Assembly: GCA_021803655.1 (NCBI GenBank) | Contig: JAJZLK010000041.1 | Span: 1 to 44,991 of the forward strand | Direction: 5' to 3' | DNA length: 44,991 nucleotides | Source of the DNA: Thermoplasmata archaeon | GTDB lineage: Archaea; Thermoplasmatota; Thermoplasmata; Thermoplasmatales; Thermoplasmataceae | In this document: piece after piece, positions 8,411-16,498 of the stretch | How positions within the stretch are numbered: position 1 is the first letter of the stretch | Layout of the letters: each line of letters begins with the position of its first letter | Program-made: the position numbers and the translations under genes | The notes under the pieces: generated by a model | Databases searched by the model: none | Seen by the model: the letters and a program-made list of their open reading frames with translations, nothing else | Told to the model about the DNA's origin: nothing

Positions 8411-8563
8411 ATGAAGAAGAGACCCATAACACCGGCGAATAGGATAGAGGTGAAGGGGATAGAGGGCTATTTTGTTCGCACCGTCACGGCATTTGGTAAC
8501 AGTGCCAAGATAGACTGTCCAAAGGAATACCTTGGAAAGACTGTCTTTGTGATAGTTACATGA
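8411..8563 (+). CDS. DUF2080 transposon-encoded small protein
   Basis: The protein has 50 residues when read from the ATG at 8411; an earlier in-frame ATG at 8360 would add 17 unrelated-looking residues. It matches the DUF2080 pattern: IEVKGIEGYFVRTVTAFGNS, then PKEYLGKTVFVIV, which resembles a swapped-hairpin AbrB-type DNA-binding fold. DUF2080 proteins are known as companions of archaeal transposases. The stop overlaps the transposase start as ATGA, so the pair is translationally coupled. A role in DNA binding or regulation of transposition is inferred. Confidence 0.75.
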   Translation: MKKRPITPANRIEVKGIEGYFVRTVTAFGNSAKIDCPKEYLGKTVFVIVT

Positions 8564-9621
8564 ACAGGGACAGGTTGCATGCATCCCTGAGGACCCTGGA
8601 ACACTTCACCAACGATTCTCTTTCACTGAAGCATCACACACCATATCTGAGCGGATTTCACTACAACCGTGATCTCCTGCAGGCTGCTGTCGCAAATACA
8701 TACGTGGAGACTGTCGGCAACAGGTCCGACTCACTGTATCTGGCAATTGAGAATTCCACCGTTGACGCAACGAAGGACTCCCTGTTCTCCAGGATGCCAG
8801 CGATAACAAAACCCTCGCGTCTGGACGAAAAGAGATGCATGATCGCCTTTGACTACACAACAGAGGACTTCTACGGTGACAGGGACAGCTTGTGGATACA
8901 TGGATGGACAGGTGATCATGGCGTTACCGGAAGATATTCGTACCTCACTGCGAGCATTGTCGATAAGGATCTGAGACTGCCCGCATTCTCCATTCCGTCG
9001 CCAGTGGGAAACGACATGCCCGGGGAGGTATCGGGCATACTGCAGAGAATGAACAGCATCACCCATGATATCGATCTGGTCCTGTTCGATCGCGGTTTCT
9101 ACTCCAGGGAACTCATGCTTGCGCTCTCCGGCATGGATATTCCATACCTCATATTCGTGCCGAAAAACGAGCCGGTGAAGGATGAACTTGGATCCATGAC
9201 ACACGGGGAGAGGAAGATCGTTCTCCATGAATTCTCCTTCTATCGCGATGGCCATAAGGTCACCGGAGACACAAACCTTGCATTCCTGAAGCAGATATAT
9301 GATCACCGCACGGAGGAGTATTATGACTGGGTGTTCGCAACAAACGTCCCGGACATGGATCTTGAAAAGATCATCAGGCAGTACAAGGCACGCTGGCGCA
9401 TAGAGACCATGTTCCGTGTGCAGGATGAGTGCCGCATAAAGACCAGGAGCAAGGACATCCGCGTTAGATATTTCCTGTTTGCATATGAACAGCTGATTGA
9501 ATCAATCTGGTATCTCTTCTACCATGAGGAGGTGAGTTTCAAGAAGTTCCTGATAGAGCTGAGCAGCGTATGCAGTACGCTGGTGGAAAACGAGGAGAGA
9601 AGGGGAACAACCCATTCGTAG
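8560..9621 (+). CDS. DDE transposase (ISA1214-like / IS4-like)
   Basis: The protein has 353 residues. A DDE triad is visible: IAFDYTTEDFYG supplies the first Asp, LFDRGFYSRE the second, and YKARWRIETMFRV the Glu, followed by a C-terminal helical region. The GC-rich, AGG-rich codon use differs from the AT-rich helicase upstream. The gene is intact and ends 86 nt before the right terminal repeat, so the element could still be active. The name ISA1214-like rests on the pairing with DUF2080 and general resemblance, not on a database match. Confidence 0.82.
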   Translation: MNRDRLHASLRTLEHFTNDSLSLKHHTPYLSGFHYNRDLLQAAVANTYVETVGNRSDSLYLAIENSTVDATKDSLFSRMPAITKPSRLDEKRCMIAFDYTTEDFYGDRDSLWIHGWTGDHGVTGRYSYLTASIVDKDLRLPAFSIPSPVGNDMPGEVSGILQRMNSITHDIDLVLFDRGFYSRELMLALSGMDIPYLIFVPKNEPVKDELGSMTHGERKIVLHEFSFYRDGHKVTGDTNLAFLKQIYDHRTEEYYDWVFATNVPDMDLEKIIRQYKARWRIETMFRVQDECRIKTRSKDIRVRYFLFAYEQLIESIWYLFYHEEVSFKKFLIELSSVCSTLVENEERRGTTHS

Positions 9622-9720
9622 GACGTTCTGGGTCTGTGAATGGTGAGCTCGCTGCTCCCCTTCTCAAGTGATTCATCAGCGCAGGCAATCTAAAAACTTA
9701 GCTCAAATCGGAGATACTGT

Positions 9721-10014
9721 AGAAACAGACTGAGTTGAATGAGACCAGAATATGTAGTCCAGGCAGTCAGTATTCTGAACCTTTCAAATGCCTTAGATCT
9801 CGGAAGGAACAATACCATGACAAAATATCCGCAAGTTGACCTTTGGGAGATTGTTTAATGATTTCCAAGTGCAAAGTATCGTCCCTGCTACTCTTGCACA
9901 TGATAGTTCAAATAAAATATCTTTCGTCCTCTTAACATCGGATAAATATATTTTGTGAAAGTTGAATTCGATAATTTCATTTTATCTTTAGTGATAGACT
10001 TATAGGTATTAGGT
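9721..10014. other. AT-rich intergenic region before the putative endonuclease gene
   Basis: This stretch of about 290 bp follows the IS. I see no gene, tRNA or strong repeat. TTTATCTTTA at 9981-9990 lies 25-34 nt before the next ATG and is a possible TATA box. Confidence 0.4.
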
Positions 10015-10671
10015 ATGGAACTCTTAGATGCTGTTTTAGAGGCTGGCCCAAAACCGCCCTATACAGCTACACGCGCAGAAATGAAGAATTATGCTCAGAC
10101 ACTGTCTTCCCATGTTGCTATTTCTGTTGCCGATGGACTAAGGAGGCACGGTTTAGACAATTGTTTTCCAGATAAGGAAGGGCGGGGCGAGGATCGTGCA
10201 TTTCTAGGCTCAATAGGCGCCAAGAAAGTAGACGTTCACTTCTCAACAGAGAATGGCGGATTGATGTTAGGTGTTTCAATTAAGACAATCAATTATATTC
10301 CAACATCCAACCTAGCCAATCGCTGTGGCGATTTGATGTTTGAATCAGTGACTTTACATGGAAGGTTTCCGTTTGCAGTTCTCGGAGCACTGCTAATATT
10401 GGATAGCAAAGCTCTGTCTGATGGTAATGATAGAAGGCAGTCTACTTTTGATCAAGCCAACACTAAGCTCAAATTATATTCCGGCAGGCGATATTATTCG
10501 GAATCTATAGAGAAATTTGAAGCCATAAGTATAGGTATCTATGATGTTAGCAGTTCGACACAATACTTTAGGCTTTTCGAAGTAGGTAATCAGCCAAGAG
10601 AGATTGCTGAAAACGAATTCTATTCAAGACTTGCAGATTTGACGAAACAGAGGAATCCGAAACACTTTTAG
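10015..10671 (+). CDS. Putative PD-(D/E)XK-type restriction endonuclease
   Basis: The protein has 218 residues. An acidic cluster GRGED (56-60) is followed by KKVDVHF (Asp73) and LGVSIKTIN (Ser88-Ile-Lys90). The order E...D...(x)-x-K, with a strand before each motif, fits a PD-(D/E)XK nuclease core in which the usual Glu of ExK is replaced by Ser. The length suits a type II restriction enzyme. It is convergent with the methylase-nuclease gene, 33 nt between stops, so any pairing would be by proximity and not by operon. The fold assignment rests on motif spacing only; it could be another nuclease or an unrelated protein. Confidence 0.5.
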   Translation: MELLDAVLEAGPKPPYTATRAEMKNYAQTLSSHVAISVADGLRRHGLDNCFPDKEGRGEDRAFLGSIGAKKVDVHFSTENGGLMLGVSIKTINYIPTSNLANRCGDLMFESVTLHGRFPFAVLGALLILDSKALSDGNDRRQSTFDQANTKLKLYSGRRYYSESIEKFEAISIGIYDVSSSTQYFRLFEVGNQPREIAENEFYSRLADLTKQRNPKHF

Positions 10672-10704
10672 ATGTTAAAGATCAATCCTTTGTTTTACGC
10701 TATC

Positions 10705-13569
10705 TTAGTCGATAATTGTTGCTGATTTGACTTTATTTCTTCTAAGATTTCTAGCGTTTTCTAGTGCTTGGTATAGTTCCTGTCTATCTATCATATTGAG
10801 TCCAAGTTCATCAAATAGCAACTGATCAAGTTCACCTTTGATTTCCAGGTATCTCTGCCTGTCCCCTTTCCTCTTTGCCGATTTCATTTGAACAAACACG
10901 TATTCCATTTTTTTTGCAGTGGATGGCTTCAGCTGATTTGGGTTTATAATTGGAATGCCATCAAAAATGTGCTTTGTCAACTCCAGCACCCCTTCTCCGT
11001 ACACATTCTTTCCATGCACTTCCACCATAAATTCTGTGATTGAATTATTTAATAGTGCCAGTGCAAGTGTGGTACTTATCTCATCCTTGGGGCTAAACCA
11101 ATAGAAAGTGTGATTTACATACAATCCTCCAGTGTTCTCTGCTGCGTACCATCTTTCCCACACTAGGCAAGGAAGAATTACTGCTTCATAACCAGAATCC
11201 TTAAGCCTAAACCACTCGTTTTCCTTATTTTTCAGGGCGGGCGTGTTCTGATAGCCAGTGACCGTTTTGCCCTTATCAATACCTCTAGTGATCTCTATTT
11301 CCCTTTGCTCTCCTGATAAAATGTATTCTAGAACATTGGACCCTTTCAACTCATTCTTATCTTTGTTAACGAATACCATGTACGAATCTAAGTCATCACT
11401 CAAAACGTCAAGGTTTTTCAGATTCTTCCCTTTCGTAATGGATGGTTTTAGATATTCCTTTTCTATTCCGAGAGATTCAGCTTGCTCTTTTGGTATCACA
11501 AAGAAGTCGTTTGCTAAAGTCACGTATCCAACTCTAACATTAGCTATATCCTTTAGCTCGCACATTTTCTTATTGTTCGTGAGTTTATGATAGATGGGGT
11601 ATGATCTGAGATATAAGCTCCATTTTTCCCTTCCTTTCAAATCTTTCTGGGTTACAACTGTTAACTGGGTGAATTGATCCTCAAAAGATTCTTCTTGATG
11701 CTCAATTAAATCGATTATCTCTTTTGATTGTAGCTTCTTCTTGATCCTAATGAACTTAACTCCGTTGCTCTCGCGTAATTGTATGTTCTTTTTTCCGGAG
11801 AGTTTGGTTAATAGGATAATAACAGTGTTTACAGAAGCATCCCGAAATACCCTGCTGTCAAAGTCCAGTATACTAATAATTTTGAAATTATCGAGAAGAA
11901 ATTTCTGTAAATCTCTTCCAAATCTAACATCGAGCCAAGAATTAGATACGATAAATCCCATAATCCCATTTTCCTTGAGAAAGTGGAAACTGTGCGTGAA
12001 GAAATACACGTAAATTCCTGCTTCGGAACTCATTCTAATTGTTGATGTGCGCGTTTTGGTCTTGTTTTTAGTTTTGACTTTTAATTGTATCTGAAGAGCG
12101 ATTTCTCTCAGTTTTTCAACGTATTCTGCATCGCCTATATCGTCCTGCCTAGTATAAGGTGGATTAGCTACAATTACATCAAAGTTCTGATTGAAAACAA
12201 TGAACTCTTTGGCGTTTTCCTCGAGGGAAACTCTTTCATGTTCTTGAGACAAAACGGATTGAAAACTCGGAATTTTAAAGAAATCAACAGGAAAAAGGTT
12301 CACCTTGTTTGTATTAGCCTTTAGATTCCTTAAGGTGAGGTTCATTGCGGAAAGATGCGTGGCAAATTGATTTATGTCTATTCCGTAAATCTGTGAGAGG
12401 ACTTTGTTGTGTACGTCGAGAACAGCACTATCATCGTTGTTCAATTCCAGAAGGCGATGATATGCACTTACCAAGAAGCCTCCGCTGCCACACGAAGGAT
12501 CTAAGACTTTGTCGCCCGGACCACGTATAGAAAATTTGACAATAAAGTCACAGATTTCCGCAGGAGTATAGTACTGTCCAAGCCGTTTCCTTTCTTCTGT
12601 AGGTATTAGACTCTGATAGACATCTCCAATAATGTCTCTACTAAATTCCGAAAGATTGTAGCTTTCTATATCCTTGATAAACTCGTTGAGATGTTCTGCC
12701 ACTTCATTACTAATAGGTATTTCGTCTAAGATATCTGAGAACTTGAATACAGCTTGATAGTCTATATTGCTAACAACATACGCAAAACACTGTTGCATTC
12801 TGAATACAAATGCTTCAGGGGTAAACTGAGGATCGGTCATCGATCTGAAAGGAATCAGATTCAAATTCTTTTGATATGCTTCCAGGGATTTGTAAAAGAG
12901 AATTCGATTCATTAAAAGATACGCCCTTTGCTTTGCTATATTCAATAAGGTACGATCATCATCCTCAAATCCCTGCCTTCGTATCCATTCCTTGTACCTT
13001 TTTGAGAACTTTATGTCTTTAGACAACCGGTCTTCTAAGGCAGAATGAGTGGGGTTTTCCAAAAGTTGGTGAAAATACCTAAGCCGTTCGATGAAAGCTT
13101 TGCTCAGTTCAAGAAGACCAAGTTCTCCATTTAAATAACTCGCGATTGCGCTTAAGACTCTATGTACGAAGTCTTCATTGTATGTGACCTTTAAAATTTC
13201 CCCAACCTGCGATTGTAAGATAGGCGCTTTCTTCAACGCATCGAAAATTACGAAAATATCGCCGTTGGTAGTAGCTATAAACTGCGAAGATAGAAAGCTA
13301 GCATAACCGAGTGCTTGGCCAATAACGGAGACACTAAATGGGTCAAGTTTGCTAACATAAGTCTTTGGTTTCTTTTTAGTTTCAATGACTAACTTGATCT
13401 CTGAACCTCCCTTCTTTCCAAAAATAACGATATCTGCCTCCCCGGTGCCCACAATCATTCGGTCTTTAACATCGTAAAAGGTAACACCCCCTATCGAAGG
13501 GTTCTGGATTACGATGTTCTTGAAAACTCTATATAACTCCGATTCTATGTAAGACTCCTTAGTTTCCAT
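10705..13569 (-). CDS. Type IIG-like restriction-modification protein (nuclease, N6-adenine methylase and recognition domain in one chain)
   Basis: The protein has 954 residues. Residues 1-110 form a type I R-like nuclease domain with Asp46 in GEADIVIF and Glu63-Thr-Lys65 in VIETKKK, a PD-(D/E)XK site. The methylase part carries motif I LDPSCGSGGF (Asp357) and motif IV NPPY (469-472), diagnostic of N6-adenine methyltransferases. The last 270 residues (around VGYVTLANDFFVIP and YVNHTFYWFSP) look like a target-recognition domain. One chain could therefore modify and cut, as in type IIG enzymes. The separate HsdS-like protein at 2589 could be an extra specificity subunit, as in BcgI-like systems. 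Codons are AT-rich, unlike the core genome. No stop or frameshift is seen. Confidence 0.85.
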   Translation of the reverse strand: METKESYIESELYRVFKNIVIQNPSIGGVTFYDVKDRMIVGTGEADIVIFGKKGGSEIKLVIETKKKPKTYVSKLDPFSVSVIGQALGYASFLSSQFIATTNGDIFVIFDALKKAPILQSQVGEILKVTYNEDFVHRVLSAIASYLNGELGLLELSKAFIERLRYFHQLLENPTHSALEDRLSKDIKFSKRYKEWIRRQGFEDDDRTLLNIAKQRAYLLMNRILFYKSLEAYQKNLNLIPFRSMTDPQFTPEAFVFRMQQCFAYVVSNIDYQAVFKFSDILDEIPISNEVAEHLNEFIKDIESYNLSEFSRDIIGDVYQSLIPTEERKRLGQYYTPAEICDFIVKFSIRGPGDKVLDPSCGSGGFLVSAYHRLLELNNDDSAVLDVHNKVLSQIYGIDINQFATHLSAMNLTLRNLKANTNKVNLFPVDFFKIPSFQSVLSQEHERVSLEENAKEFIVFNQNFDVIVANPPYTRQDDIGDAEYVEKLREIALQIQLKVKTKNKTKTRTSTIRMSSEAGIYVYFFTHSFHFLKENGIMGFIVSNSWLDVRFGRDLQKFLLDNFKIISILDFDSRVFRDASVNTVIILLTKLSGKKNIQLRESNGVKFIRIKKKLQSKEIIDLIEHQEESFEDQFTQLTVVTQKDLKGREKWSLYLRSYPIYHKLTNNKKMCELKDIANVRVGYVTLANDFFVIPKEQAESLGIEKEYLKPSITKGKNLKNLDVLSDDLDSYMVFVNKDKNELKGSNVLEYILSGEQREIEITRGIDKGKTVTGYQNTPALKNKENEWFRLKDSGYEAVILPCLVWERWYAAENTGGLYVNHTFYWFSPKDEISTTLALALLNNSITEFMVEVHGKNVYGEGVLELTKHIFDGIPIINPNQLKPSTAKKMEYVFVQMKSAKRKGDRQRYLEIKGELDQLLFDELGLNMIDRQELYQALENARNLRRNKVKSATIID

Positions 13570-13663
13570 TGAATGATTACTCCTAAAATAGTACGAAGTT
13601 TAAAAGAATTGGGTAATAAATTCTTAGGATATTAGCATACTGACTTTTTTTACCCCTCTCGCC

Positions 13664-14896
13664 CTAGTTTGATGGTCTTCTCATCAGCCACTTGCTATTT
13701 CCTAGCACCTGGCAATCAAAACCTTCTTGACTAAGTCTTATAACTTCCTCCTCCGATTGCACCACCTGCACTGTCAATTTCGCTTTTCTTTCGGTAAGAC
13801 TCTGTACCCTCTGATCCAGCTCCTTTATCTGTGACTTAAGTCCTTCAAGTGTATTCAGGTCGAACTCAAATTTTAACGAAAGAGGATTCAGGTGCTGCTG
13901 TCTGTCTGCATAGATTTTCCTTAGTTCCTCAACCCTCCTTGCCCAGTATACCCGGTCTATCTCTGTAACAGCATGTCCTACAAAAAAATCCACGACCTTG
14001 TCCTGGACGCCATGGTTTGTCATTTGCGTTATGAAGAATTTTCGAAATGAGTGCGCCCTGAGAATGCCGTATTTCCAATCTCCATTTAGCCCTGTTTTCT
14101 TTGCCACACTGTGGAGCATTAGCGTGATCATCTGTTCTGTAACCGTTTTATTGCCTCTGTTGGTTCTTGACGCGAATAAAGGAGAATCTGACTTTATCTC
14201 TTCCCCCAGATCTCTTCTCCATCTGAGATATGCTTTCAACATTTCCACGCCGTCGGAGGCGAGAAATGTGATCCTTTCTCCAATTGCCTCTCTATCCTTT
14301 TCTGGAAGATAAGTGATCGCCATCGGAACGCTGCATAGATCAAGCTCCCTTTGAATGTCGCCAATCTTAAGATTCAGAGCGTCGCTAATCCTCATACCTG
14401 TCTGGGCAAGTAAGATAATTCTGAATTTCTCCTCGATACTGCATACGTCGAGGATTTTCCTTAGTTCCTCAAGTGTTGGGACAAGGTCTTTCTTCTGCCT
14501 CACCTGTGCGTTCCGGTAATTCTTGACATTTATCATTGCGCCCTTTCCGAGGACGGCAGTGAAGAACCCTCTGATGGCACCATCAAGGGAATTGATAGTC
14601 TTTCCTGCATACTGTTCTTTCTCCAGCTCAAGCCTGAAATCCAGAATCAGGTCTCGGATACCAGTCCTGTTGTTGTGATCGTTGTTCTTCAGCTCCTCGT
14701 CCCTCTGCTTTATGAGCTCGTAAGGTCCCTTTCCCGAAAACTCGCAAAACTTCCTCAAGGCCGAAAGGTACAGCGGTCTTGACTTCTTCGACACCGTTCG
14801 GAGCCAGGTCTGGACTTCCTGATAGCTCTCAATCTCACTCTTTTTATCCTTTCTTTCACTTTCCTTTTGCTGTGGTGTTTTAGTCACATATCTCAC
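13664..14896 (-). CDS. Tyrosine recombinase / integrase
   Basis: The protein has 410 residues. The SAM-like core-binding domain occupies about 25-120 and the catalytic domain about 135-335. Catalytic residues visible are Arg169 in TGMRISDAL, His282 and Arg285 in HSFRKFF, His308 in FVGHAV and probably Tyr317, nine residues later; Tyr329 is an alternative. A coiled-coil tail (about 345-395) follows, as in several archaeal integrases. It would integrate or excise the element it belongs to. It is transcribed away from the small ribbon-helix-helix gene and shares a repeat-rich intergenic region with it. No tRNA or obvious attachment site is next to it, so the boundaries of its element are not visible. 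Confidence 0.88.
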   Translation of the reverse strand: MRYVTKTPQQKESERKDKKSEIESYQEVQTWLRTVSKKSRPLYLSALRKFCEFSGKGPYELIKQRDEELKNNDHNNRTGIRDLILDFRLELEKEQYAGKTINSLDGAIRGFFTAVLGKGAMINVKNYRNAQVRQKKDLVPTLEELRKILDVCSIEEKFRIILLAQTGMRISDALNLKIGDIQRELDLCSVPMAITYLPEKDREAIGERITFLASDGVEMLKAYLRWRRDLGEEIKSDSPLFASRTNRGNKTVTEQMITLMLHSVAKKTGLNGDWKYGILRAHSFRKFFITQMTNHGVQDKVVDFFVGHAVTEIDRVYWARRVEELRKIYADRQQHLNPLSLKFEFDLNTLEGLKSQIKELDQRVQSLTERKAKLTVQVVQSEEEVIRLSQEGFDCQVLGNSKWLMRRPSN

Positions 14897-14941
14897 CTCA
14901 GTGGTGGCAGGGTTGCTTGGCGGCGTCCTGCCGTTTCAATT

Positions 14942-15019
14942 ACACATATCAGTGTATATGTGTATACCCACACACTACTAAAATGTTGTGTATACGCACA
15001 AATGTTAATATGTGCGTAT
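14942..15019. promoter_or_regulatory. Operator-like repeat cluster between the integrase and the RHH gene
   Basis: Three related inverted-repeat units lie in 78 bp: ACACATA...TATGTGT (14942-14963), TGTGTATAC followed by CACACAC (14959-14975), and TGTGTATACGCACA with a second arm TGTGCGTAT (14987-15019). The exact 9-mer TGTGTATAC occurs at 14959 and 14987, 28 bp apart. The last unit overlaps the TTAATATG element (15005-15012) that would serve as TATA box for the gene at 15035. This is the layout expected for autoregulation by a ribbon-helix-helix repressor; binding is inferred. Confidence 0.5.
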
Positions 15020-15034
15020 CTCTTTTGAAAATTA

Positions 15035-15178
15035 ATGGTAAGAATTGATGTAGTAATTAATGATGAAATCGCTAAGGAACTCAGAATCAAATCTATTAGG
15101 AAATTCGGTGGGAAAAAAGGGGACCTGAGCAAGGCCGTAGAAGAAGCCATAAGAAAATGGATAAAAGAGGAGGGTTAA
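15035..15178 (+). CDS. Ribbon-helix-helix transcription factor / antitoxin-like protein (47 aa)
   Basis: The protein has 47 residues. It opens with a short strand (VRIDVVIND), followed by a helix (EIAKELRIKSIRKF), a GGKKGDLS turn and a second helix (KAVEEAIRKWIKEE). This is the compact ribbon-helix-helix arrangement of archaeal VapB/CopG-like regulators, in which the first strand pairs across a dimer and contacts DNA. TTAATATG at 15005-15012 lies about 25 nt before the ATG, predicting a leaderless transcript. The inverted repeats just upstream are natural operators. It stands alone, with no toxin gene next to it, and may regulate the integrase, the ATPase-protease pair, or itself. Confidence 0.7.
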   Translation: MVRIDVVINDEIAKELRIKSIRKFGGKKGDLSKAVEEAIRKWIKEEG

Positions 15179-15337
15179 CGAGGCCAATCTCTAGTTTCTT
15201 ACTTTTGCGATTGATCGGGATGAACATCCCTGCTTTTGATGTTCATGATCATGCCATTATTGACACAAATATTTAATTATGGGGTCATTATTTCTTACTC
15301 ATGTTCACGAAAATGGCAATATGTTCATTCATGGGAT

Positions 15338-16498
15338 GTGAAAAACGTGGATAATCTTGCCGAAGTCATGAAATTAATTGAAGCAGGGCTTCATCAGGAC
15401 GCGACCAAGGTCTATAACTATGCTCAGTTACTTATAAGTAAAACAGAGGAAAAGGGAGATCTGCAAACGGCTAAAAAACTCAGAAGTGTTCTCAAGAATA
15501 CCAAGACAATAACTATTCAAGCAAAGGAATACGGGCATACTCTCAAATTGCCAGTAGATTCTGAATCTAGGTTACCACTTGCTGAAATTAAGAATTACGA
15601 CAAAGGATCTGTATTTCTTTCCTTAGACAGAGATTCAATGTCAACCATTCGCGAATTCATTTATCTAATAAATCACATTGACTTGTTTCTGAAAGCTGGG
15701 ATAAAGGGTAATCGAAGCATTCTATTATTTGGTAAACCTGGCACTGGAAAGACACAGACTGCAAGATATATTTCTTCGGAAACTGCCTTACCCTTGGTAA
15801 CGGTAAGATTGGACGGCGTTATTTCTTCATACCTAGGTAACACTTCCAAGAATCTCAGAATTCTGTTTGATTTTGTGCAAAGAACTCCTTGCATTCTCTT
15901 CCTGGATGAATTTGATGCTATTGCAAAAATGCGAGACGATTCTAATGAACTGGGGGAGCTTAAGAGAGTAGTAAATACATTATTGCAAAATATCGACTCG
16001 ATAGAATCAGATATTCCAATAATTGCGGCCACTAATCACGAGCACTTGCTTGATCCTGCTGTATGGAGAAGATTTGACTATAAAATTAGGATGAAACTTC
16101 CTGATACTGCAACCAGACGATCACTGCTGACAGAGTTTCTAAGAGATGTGCCGCTAGAGAACGGCGCTACGGATTTTGTTGCGGCATTAACTGAGGGCAT
16201 GGATGGAAGCGAAATTGAAATGTTCTCAACTCAAATCAGAACTAATCTTGTAGTGGATAAGGTGGATTCTCTAAGAACCAAGGACCTCTTAAGTTACTAT
16301 ACAAAATTCAAGAGTAGATTGATTCAAGAAGGTTCAGATGAGAACTTAAGCAACGAAGAAATAATTCTCCGAACAGCAAGAACATTGAGAAATCAAAACA
16401 AGAAAGCTTTCACTATTCGCAAGATTTCCAGTTTGACTGGTATTTCCACTGGTAAATTATCACAGCAACTCAGGAAGAGGGGTGAATACGTTGGCTGA
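15338..16498 (+). CDS. ietA: AAA+ ATPase, IetA-like partner of a subtilisin-like protease
   Basis: The protein has about 386 residues from the GTG at 15338 (another GTG follows at 15347). Upstream codons to 15236 are open but look non-coding and lie partly upstream of a TATTTAATTATGG box near 15270. A helical N-terminal region precedes the AAA core: Walker A GKPGTGKT (132-139), Walker B LFLDEFD (187-193), sensor AATNHE and the RRFD arginine motif, then a C-terminal helical region resembling an HTH. The gene overlaps the protease gene by 17 bp. AAA ATPase plus S8 protease pairs are known as IetAS, first studied as a plasmid maintenance system and later reported as anti-phage. The ATPase presumably controls the protease. 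Identification rests on architecture and pairing. Confidence 0.75.
   Translation: MKNVDNLAEVMKLIEAGLHQDATKVYNYAQLLISKTEEKGDLQTAKKLRSVLKNTKTITIQAKEYGHTLKLPVDSESRLPLAEIKNYDKGSVFLSLDRDSMSTIREFIYLINHIDLFLKAGIKGNRSILLFGKPGTGKTQTARYISSETALPLVTVRLDGVISSYLGNTSKNLRILFDFVQRTPCILFLDEFDAIAKMRDDSNELGELKRVVNTLLQNIDSIESDIPIIAATNHEHLLDPAVWRRFDYKIRMKLPDTATRRSLLTEFLRDVPLENGATDFVAALTEGMDGSEIEMFSTQIRTNLVVDKVDSLRTKDLLSYYTKFKSRLIQEGSDENLSNEEIILRTARTLRNQNKKAFTIRKISSLTGISTGKLSQQLRKRGEYVG

Larger units (their letters stand above)
8294..9720 (+). mobile_element. Archaeal IS with a DUF2080 gene and a DDE transposase (ISA1214-like), about 1.4 kb
   Basis: The ends are perfect 13-bp inverted repeats: ACAGTATCTCCGA at 8294-8306 and its complement at 9708-9720. 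Both sides are flanked by AGA, a possible 3-bp target duplication too short to be decisive. The element carries two overlapping genes. The 24 bp at its right end recur with one mismatch at 21999-22022, where a relic of a related element lies. Confidence 0.78.

Noticed and set aside
8731-9306. 191-codon open frame on the minus strand
   Set aside because: It is antisense to the intact IS transposase and its product has no domain pattern; the transposase frame explains the region.
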